From: Zerene cesonia
Taxonomy: Eukaryota; Arthropoda; Insecta; Lepidoptera; Pieridae
Assembly (NCBI RefSeq): GCF_012273895.1
Contig: NC_052121.1
Coordinates: 2,914,001-2,978,000, forward strand
Direction: 5' to 3'
Length of the DNA stretch: 64,000 bases
The notes beneath the pieces are model-generated. The model searched no databases. It worked only from the letters and a program-made list of their open reading frames with translations, and was not told where the DNA came from. A program made the position numbers and the translations under genes. This document shows positions 58,014 through 64,000 of this stretch, piece by piece (position 1 is the first letter of the stretch; each line of letters begins with the position of its first letter).

Positions 58014-60059
58014 ACCATTTATTTATATTTATGTTTACTCCTACGGTACTCCTTTAATTTTTTAATTAAATCCATTCTTCCTTTTCTATGAATATATTTT
58101 ACTACAACGATAATAATTATTTTTAATGTAGAATGTCATAACTACAATTCATTTTTTAAAATCACAACCTTCCAGAGCAATAAACAGTTAAAAAATTACG
58201 TAATAATATAAAAGTACCGTTAGTTCTAAATTTGAATTTAAATTATGTATACTCATTACGGAACTCTTTGCTGTGCGTGTGACACGCATTTTACTATTAA
58301 CACTTAAAATATTTGTATATCGAACTCTATTGCCCTATATTTTAAAACAACGTTATCCTTATTTTATTTGAACCTTTAGGTACATGTAAAAATACGAAAT
58401 TTCTTATTCCAATTTGCTGAGGGTGGTCCCTTTAGGCGTAAGTCAATACATACTTTACTACTAGGCCCGAACCCGACCTCTCATCTTAACGGATATTTTC
58501 AATAAACTTTCGGATCAATTTGCTCCACGTTAAAATCCGTCTAAATGGCAACAAATATCATTTTTAACGCAATACGCGAATGTCTATTTCAACAGTAATC
58601 AAATGGGTAGTTGCTGATTCAGATTTTGATTACGTAAACAGAATCTGGATTGCGCGATTGAATGTTCCTGTTGATTGCACTATATTAGATATCCGTATAG
58701 TTCACACGTGCAATTGCATCTTTAATAAACTATTATACATGCGAAAATGGCTTTGTTTGTCTTCTTTTTCAAGTAGCAATGGAGCGATTTTATGGGATGA
58801 TTTTGGTGTCTGGAGATAGTGAGAGGTGATGATACTTTATACCGCAGTAAACTCTCATTTAAATGGGCTTTTTTTTTAGGATAAATTGTGCAAAGCTGAG
58901 GGCAACAGCTATGAAGATAAGCCGCTTATACTATTATATACCGCGGTGAAAAATCTAATTCTTATGGGAATATGCTTTTGATAACGCAGGCGAAGCTGAG
59001 GGCAATAGTGTTCTAATAAATTAATAAAAATGATACATATTAGCGAATTTAGTATCATGTGTATATAATTGTATACGTTATGTTTTCATTGTATTGTGTT
59101 TGTTATGATAGCAATTAGAAAATGTAAAATTATTATTATTTAAATATGCCAATCAGTACATAGAAGCTATGAAGTATTATTGTAATGCTTGCTTTTCTCT
59201 TACACAATCAAACCAAACACATCCATACTTAACTCTGAAGTATTGGTGTCAATACAATCGTGAGCTTACTAAAATTAGAATGGATAAGCATAATAGTTTC
59301 GAATGGACAAGTCTACACGCGATTCCTCCATTTGCCGGAACGAACTAATTAATAGTAATTAGACAAAGGGTTCTCTGAAAGATTTAATTGTGCGCTGGTA
59401 ATACCTGTCATCGTAACTCAATTCCAAATAGCTGAAAAATTAATTAACATTGGAATGCAAATTGAATTGTTATTTGAGACCTCGATACCCCTCCCTGGCT
59501 TCGCCCCTATTTGGCAATTATTGGACATTGTAAAACAAATTCTATTTTTAGGGCATTCAATTTATGACTACAAACTGAGCAACCTCTCGCCCCTTGCATT
59601 ATTTATTTATTCGATCATAGCTATCCTACACCATTGCAGGTTTTTTGCCAATGCGACAGTAACTTAAAAAACGTAAAAATAACACGAGGTAACTAATAAT
59701 AATTATTTTACACTAACATGCTGTATTTTATATCAAAATTCTTGGAATCGATGACAAAAATTTATAATTTATTGTATTCCAAACGACTTCAACCCATCAT
59801 TTACAACATCGAAGAAAATTTTCAAGAGGGAGAAAGTCAAAAATAAATAATGGTGCTATCATCAGATGCTAAGGTATGTAGGGCCATGATCGACACTTTC
59901 CATTACTTAGCGCGAAAGCAAATAGACCGTAAAGGTAGACCCACTAAATGCAATTGGAAGTCATCGATTATTGCGAAGCAGGCAGCTTCCGTTCACTGTG
60001 GAGTCATTTTAGCACTTTTTAACGCCTTTAAATTTGTCTTATCTTAACAATTATTTTAA

Positions 60060-60315
60060 CCTAGCTTCCGCCGCGACTTGTCTGCGTGGAATAGCTACTT
60101 TAGGCTAACGCAAACTCGCAGCGCACGGTGCTTATAATTCTTAAGTGGTTCTCCGCTCATATTTGTCTTAGCATGATGGTAGATAGCCTTACTCAATAAA
60201 TGGGCTATTTAATACTGAAATAATTTTTCAAATCGAACCATTAGTTCCTAAGATTAGTGGGTTCAACAAAACAAACAAACAAAGAAACTCTCCAGCTTTA
60301 TAATATTAATATAGA
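60060..60315 (+). repeat. Retroelement 3'-end remnant (CTAGCTTCCGCC type)
   Basis: CCTAGCTTCCGCCGCGAC, TCTGCGTGGAATAGC, CTTAAGTGGTTCTCCGC, CAAATCGAACCATTAGTTCC, an (ACAAA)n stretch and CTCTCCAGCTTTATAATATT. Confidence 0.6.
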
Positions 60316-62689
60316 TGAACATATTATCATTGATATAAATCTAGGCGTTTGTTTAATATATGAACAATTTTAAGAGATTCCGTTGCACCATTTCTCTTAT
60401 GTAAATTGGATTTTTACTACTTGTAGATAAAACATTTCCAGTTCAGAAGCAGATGCAAATAATATAAGTAAATTAGTCGAAGATACAGTAAAGAGATTGC
60501 GATGTCTAATTTTGAAACACAAAATAATGATTTTTGTATGTCATCTCGCGTAAGTAAAATTAAAGAAATCTTATTTAGAGATTAAATATCTTGTTGCCAG
60601 AGGATGCATGCATGTGCAGTAAATCTTAGCCGACGGAAAATAATAGAGCTCTTAACACTGGGAACTTTAATTATGTTCGAGATTATTAATGGAGACATAA
60701 ACTACTTATTACCGGCTACAATCTTGGAATAATCTCTATTATTACGTTTTAGAGATAAATGTGTCGCTTTTCGAATCTCCTTATAATTATAAACGTGAAA
60801 GTTTGTCAGGATAGATGCATGCTTGTTACTCTTTCTGCTTTATTATTACCCGTGAAATTTTTATTTCTACATTATTACATTAAAAATTATAAATTAATAA
60901 TCTATCGGTTTGTAAAGTTCGCTTACAAAATAATTCTTAGAAGACAAAAAGTGAGACAAAATGCAAGGTATAATTCAGGTTTTAGTGTTAACTATCTTCT
61001 GTCATAAAATGTATTTATTTAATTACAAAGCTTTGCTTATAATATGATGCAGTATTAGATACACTTTCTACTCTACTATAAAAAAGTATAATAGCGGCAT
61101 AGCGCTCAAAAATATTTATTGATACTTGTTTAAATCCAGAGCAATTTATACTTGATTTAATTTGAGCACACACAGAAAAAATATCTTAATGTATCGTTCA
61201 TTTATAAAATGCGCAATGAATGAGTTATCACTTTCTGTATTTCGGTATGAGAGCACAATGTCTGTTCAGTAATAATACATTTCAGTAATATGTCAGAACG
61301 GTTGTCATAATAATCTTTATGAAGAAAGGACCTTTCTCACGCAATATTTTTTACTTGTACAAATTGTATAGAGATTTAGGTATATTATGCTTTTAGGTAT
61401 ATTGAAGGTCGATATGAATTTAATTATTATGGAAAATTTGTACTTCAATATATGCACTACAAACAAACTTTGCTATAAATTAGTATAATCTTTCATGTTT
61501 CATCATATAATGTATGTAAATGAGATGATAGCGCATTAGCTGGGTAATTAATAAAATATTTGACTTGCATTAAAATGATTACGAGCGCAAACGTATGCAT
61601 ATAGCTAGGTAATATGAAAATTTGATCCAAATATCCGTAATACAGCATTCTCTATTTATTTAATTTTAGCAAATAATTTTGTAACTTAATTGAAATCGTG
61701 AATAACAAACATTAATTATCGCTGATCTTTATGTGATTAAATCGAAATATGAATATCTATTTTACATAGGTCAATGAATACATGAATTTATATTATGATT
61801 TACAGGAACGACGTAATTACAATATAGAGTAATGCATCGCCTGAATTATGCATGAAATAAACAAATCAAATTTCTATAAAAATGAAAAAAAATAGCATTC
61901 GAATATTAGACATCATTCTATTTATAAACCACCTGTATATCTATTGTAGTGGAGCAAGCGGCTGTCGGACTCTTTTGGCAAGAATCCAGACAACGCTGTT
62001 AGTTACCTCAATGTCTTATTTAGACATCTGCTATCGATTCCGTGAGGTAAGAATGAAAACATTCTCATTTGTAGTTTATATTATTAGTATTTTTATCTAG
62101 ACAACACAATGATTTTATGTAAATAATTCTTCGCGGCGAAAACTTCTTGTTGAATTATCTTGTTTTATCATATCTAACATCATATCGCAATGTCGCATGT
62201 CTTATGTCCTTTGTCCTCAATACACTGCGCTACTTTGTATATTTTATTCGCTCACTCGGTGTAAAATATTGATAACATTATGAAGTTTGACTTGGGTGTA
62301 ATAATTTCAATCTAAAATAAAGATTTTCGTTCAACAAGGCCGTTACAACAATTATGGATAATGATGACTGTGTAGCTCAGCTGCATTCTAAAGTATTGTT
62401 TTGTTATTGGTTATTTTTAATACTTCCATTAAAATGAACAAAGTTTAAAGACTACTCAAATTATTAAAGGAAAATATGGAACAAATAACTCAAATAAGTT
62501 ACTCCAAATGAAAATACATGAGCAACTTTCCCAGATACTAACTTTGCGCCGCAGAAATGGCGGGCTATTTGCAATTAAATTATTTGAAATGGAGTCTTTT
62601 GATACTTTGAATTTTACCTGAAAATTTAAAAAAAGCTATAATATAAACGTAAACATGCAATGTATTATCCGCTTGTCCACACAGTTTAC

Positions 62690-62850
62690 CAGTCCTGGCT
62701 ACAACTGGCTTAACACATAAAAACTGAATCAAAAATAGTATATTTCATTCAGTATAGATGTAGCTTACTAATGGTGAAAGAATGTTTAAAATCGGTCCAC
62801 TAGTTATTGTGTGAAAAATTTACACAAGAAAAAAAAAAACAAAAATGTTG
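62690..62850 (+). repeat. Retroelement 3'-end remnant
   Basis: GATGTAGCTTACTAATGGTG, AAAGAATGTTTAAAATCGG and TCCACTAGTTATTGTG, then an A-rich tail. Same wording as 24241-24420. Confidence 0.5.
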
Positions 62851-63871
62851 TGTTTTTTAATACTCCTTAAGATATTTATAGAAGCATTTTAAGTAATTAA
62901 GTTTCACAAAGTAACAAGGCATCTAGATAGTCATACTAAAAAAATCGATACTTATAAGTATGCCTTAGGTAACAAGGTTGTTTTGTAAGCATACAGTTGC
63001 TATATTTACAATTTCATTCCGTTTCTATATGAAATAGTTTCGTGTGTACTTAGCTAATAACCGGGTTATAAAATATGTATCGATCTACATTTAAGAGCTG
63101 GTAATGTCAAGTTCGCGTGGAAAACAGCCATGCTCAGGAAACTAATAGACTTATAAGGCAGTGATTTCCCTGGTTGAACTAAATTCAACGTGAATGAAGG
63201 TAAATGAATTCGTACATTAACCATTCACTTTCTAAAGGACTCGTAAATAAATAGGCCAACAGACGACAAAAGATAATTAGTCAGTCTGCTGGAATTATGC
63301 TCTCTGTAAAACGTTTCTCGAACGTTCGATGGGTAATCTGAAATTCAAATGTCCCTTCGTCGTTCGTCGATTGTCTCATTGCAATCGAAGGGAATTGGTA
63401 TAGTAAAGCAAAAGGGATTTTGTATGTTGATGCGGTGTTAAAAGATTTTATCATGCCGCACTTTCTTCGACACGTGCGTGACGTGCTGAAGGTCTCTTCT
63501 GCATTGCCACAATGAGGAGTGAGCCTTTTCATTAGATACAAAATCCTTTTTAACAAATATTTTTTATATTGTTGGTGTATACAATGAAGAATAAATAAAT
63601 ACGTAAATATATTACTAAAACGCATAGTGAGCAGTTTTTTCGCGCGTTTTTAACTTTCAGCGTACTTAAAATATGTAGTAACAGAAAAACTAAATTTTAA
63701 TTCATACGTTAATCCACTATACCTACTTTTCTATATAAATCAGCAGTTTCTCTTCATCTTTATATTAATGTAATAAAATAAAAATTCCTTCAATACATTA
63801 AAAAACATTCAAAAGCCGGCTTTATAGCCGCTAGCTAACAGAGGAAATCAAAATAAAATATTATATACTAC

Positions 63872-64000
63872 TAGCTGCACCCGGCAAACGCTGTTCTGCC
63901 TTACTCTTATCATTTAGGGGTATGAAAAACAGATGTTGGCCGATTCTCATAGATATCGGATAAGCAGAAAAAATTTCATCAAAATCGGTCAAGCCGTTTC
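63872..64000 (+). repeat. Retroelement 3'-end remnant, cut by the window edge
   Basis: ACTAGCTGCACCCGGCAAAC, GGGGTATGAAAAACAGATG, TTGGCCGATTCTCATAGAT, CATCAAAATCGGTCAAGCCG. Its reverse counterpart lies at 19868-20020. Confidence 0.65.

Larger units (their letters stand above)
49807..63871. other. Gene-poor region downstream of MCORP
   Basis: About 14 kb of AT-rich sequence with repeat remnants and hairpins (51859-51898, 56305-56340). The longest ORFs (55061-55348, 63281-63625 minus, 58580-58819) have no domain I recognise and no splice context worth reporting. Confidence 0.55.

Noticed and set aside
63281..63625. 114-codon minus-strand ORF
   Set aside because: Long for its surroundings but without a recognisable domain or splice context; not reported as a gene.

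Overview
The window is AT-rich insect nuclear DNA. Its genes are split by introns, and it carries many dispersed short repeats of kinds familiar from moth and butterfly genomes: a SINE-like element with an 'agctgagctggtggttcgcc' core, GGGTTCCGTACC-type repeats and RTE-like 3' remnants. Together with a pre-piRNA Trimmer-type PNLDC1 gene, this points to Lepidoptera; the species cannot be told. I see no bacterial genes, CRISPR array, rRNA or convincing tRNA.

Two genes can be built exon by exon. On the minus strand (27830 down to at least 22516) lies a PARN-like ribonuclease gene, best called PNLDC1/Trimmer. Eight coding exons join in consistent phase into 446 residues, with all DEDDh nuclease residues present. 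Its 3' end (about 21.6 to 20.3 kb) is not settled and is given as candidate segments. On the plus strand (30122 to 49041) lies a complete five-exon gene for a 620-residue membrane-anchored multicopper-oxidase-related protein (MCORP). It keeps the laccase fold but has lost four copper ligands, including the type-1 cysteine. The two genes are divergent, with start codons about 2.3 kb apart. A gap of exactly 1000 N sits in MCORP intron 4.

Layout: 1-20.3 kb is mostly non-coding, with repeats, one weak promoter-like GC-rich block with a small ORF (2.4-2.9 kb) and a possible isolated exon (6.1-6.3 kb). 20.3-27.8 kb is PNLDC1, whose introns hold three copies of the SINE-like family. 27.8-30.1 kb is the divergent intergenic region. 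30.1-49.8 kb is MCORP with two long introns of about 8.7 and 7.5 kb. 49.8-64 kb has no gene I can support, only repeats and hairpins.

The two genes act in different processes: PNLDC1 trims piRNA 3' ends in the germline, and MCORP is a probably non-enzymatic laccase relative. Nothing in the sequence shows that they work together. I found no new multi-gene system. The points most worth following are the loss of copper ligands in MCORP, the unresolved C-terminus of Trimmer, and several long inverted repeats.
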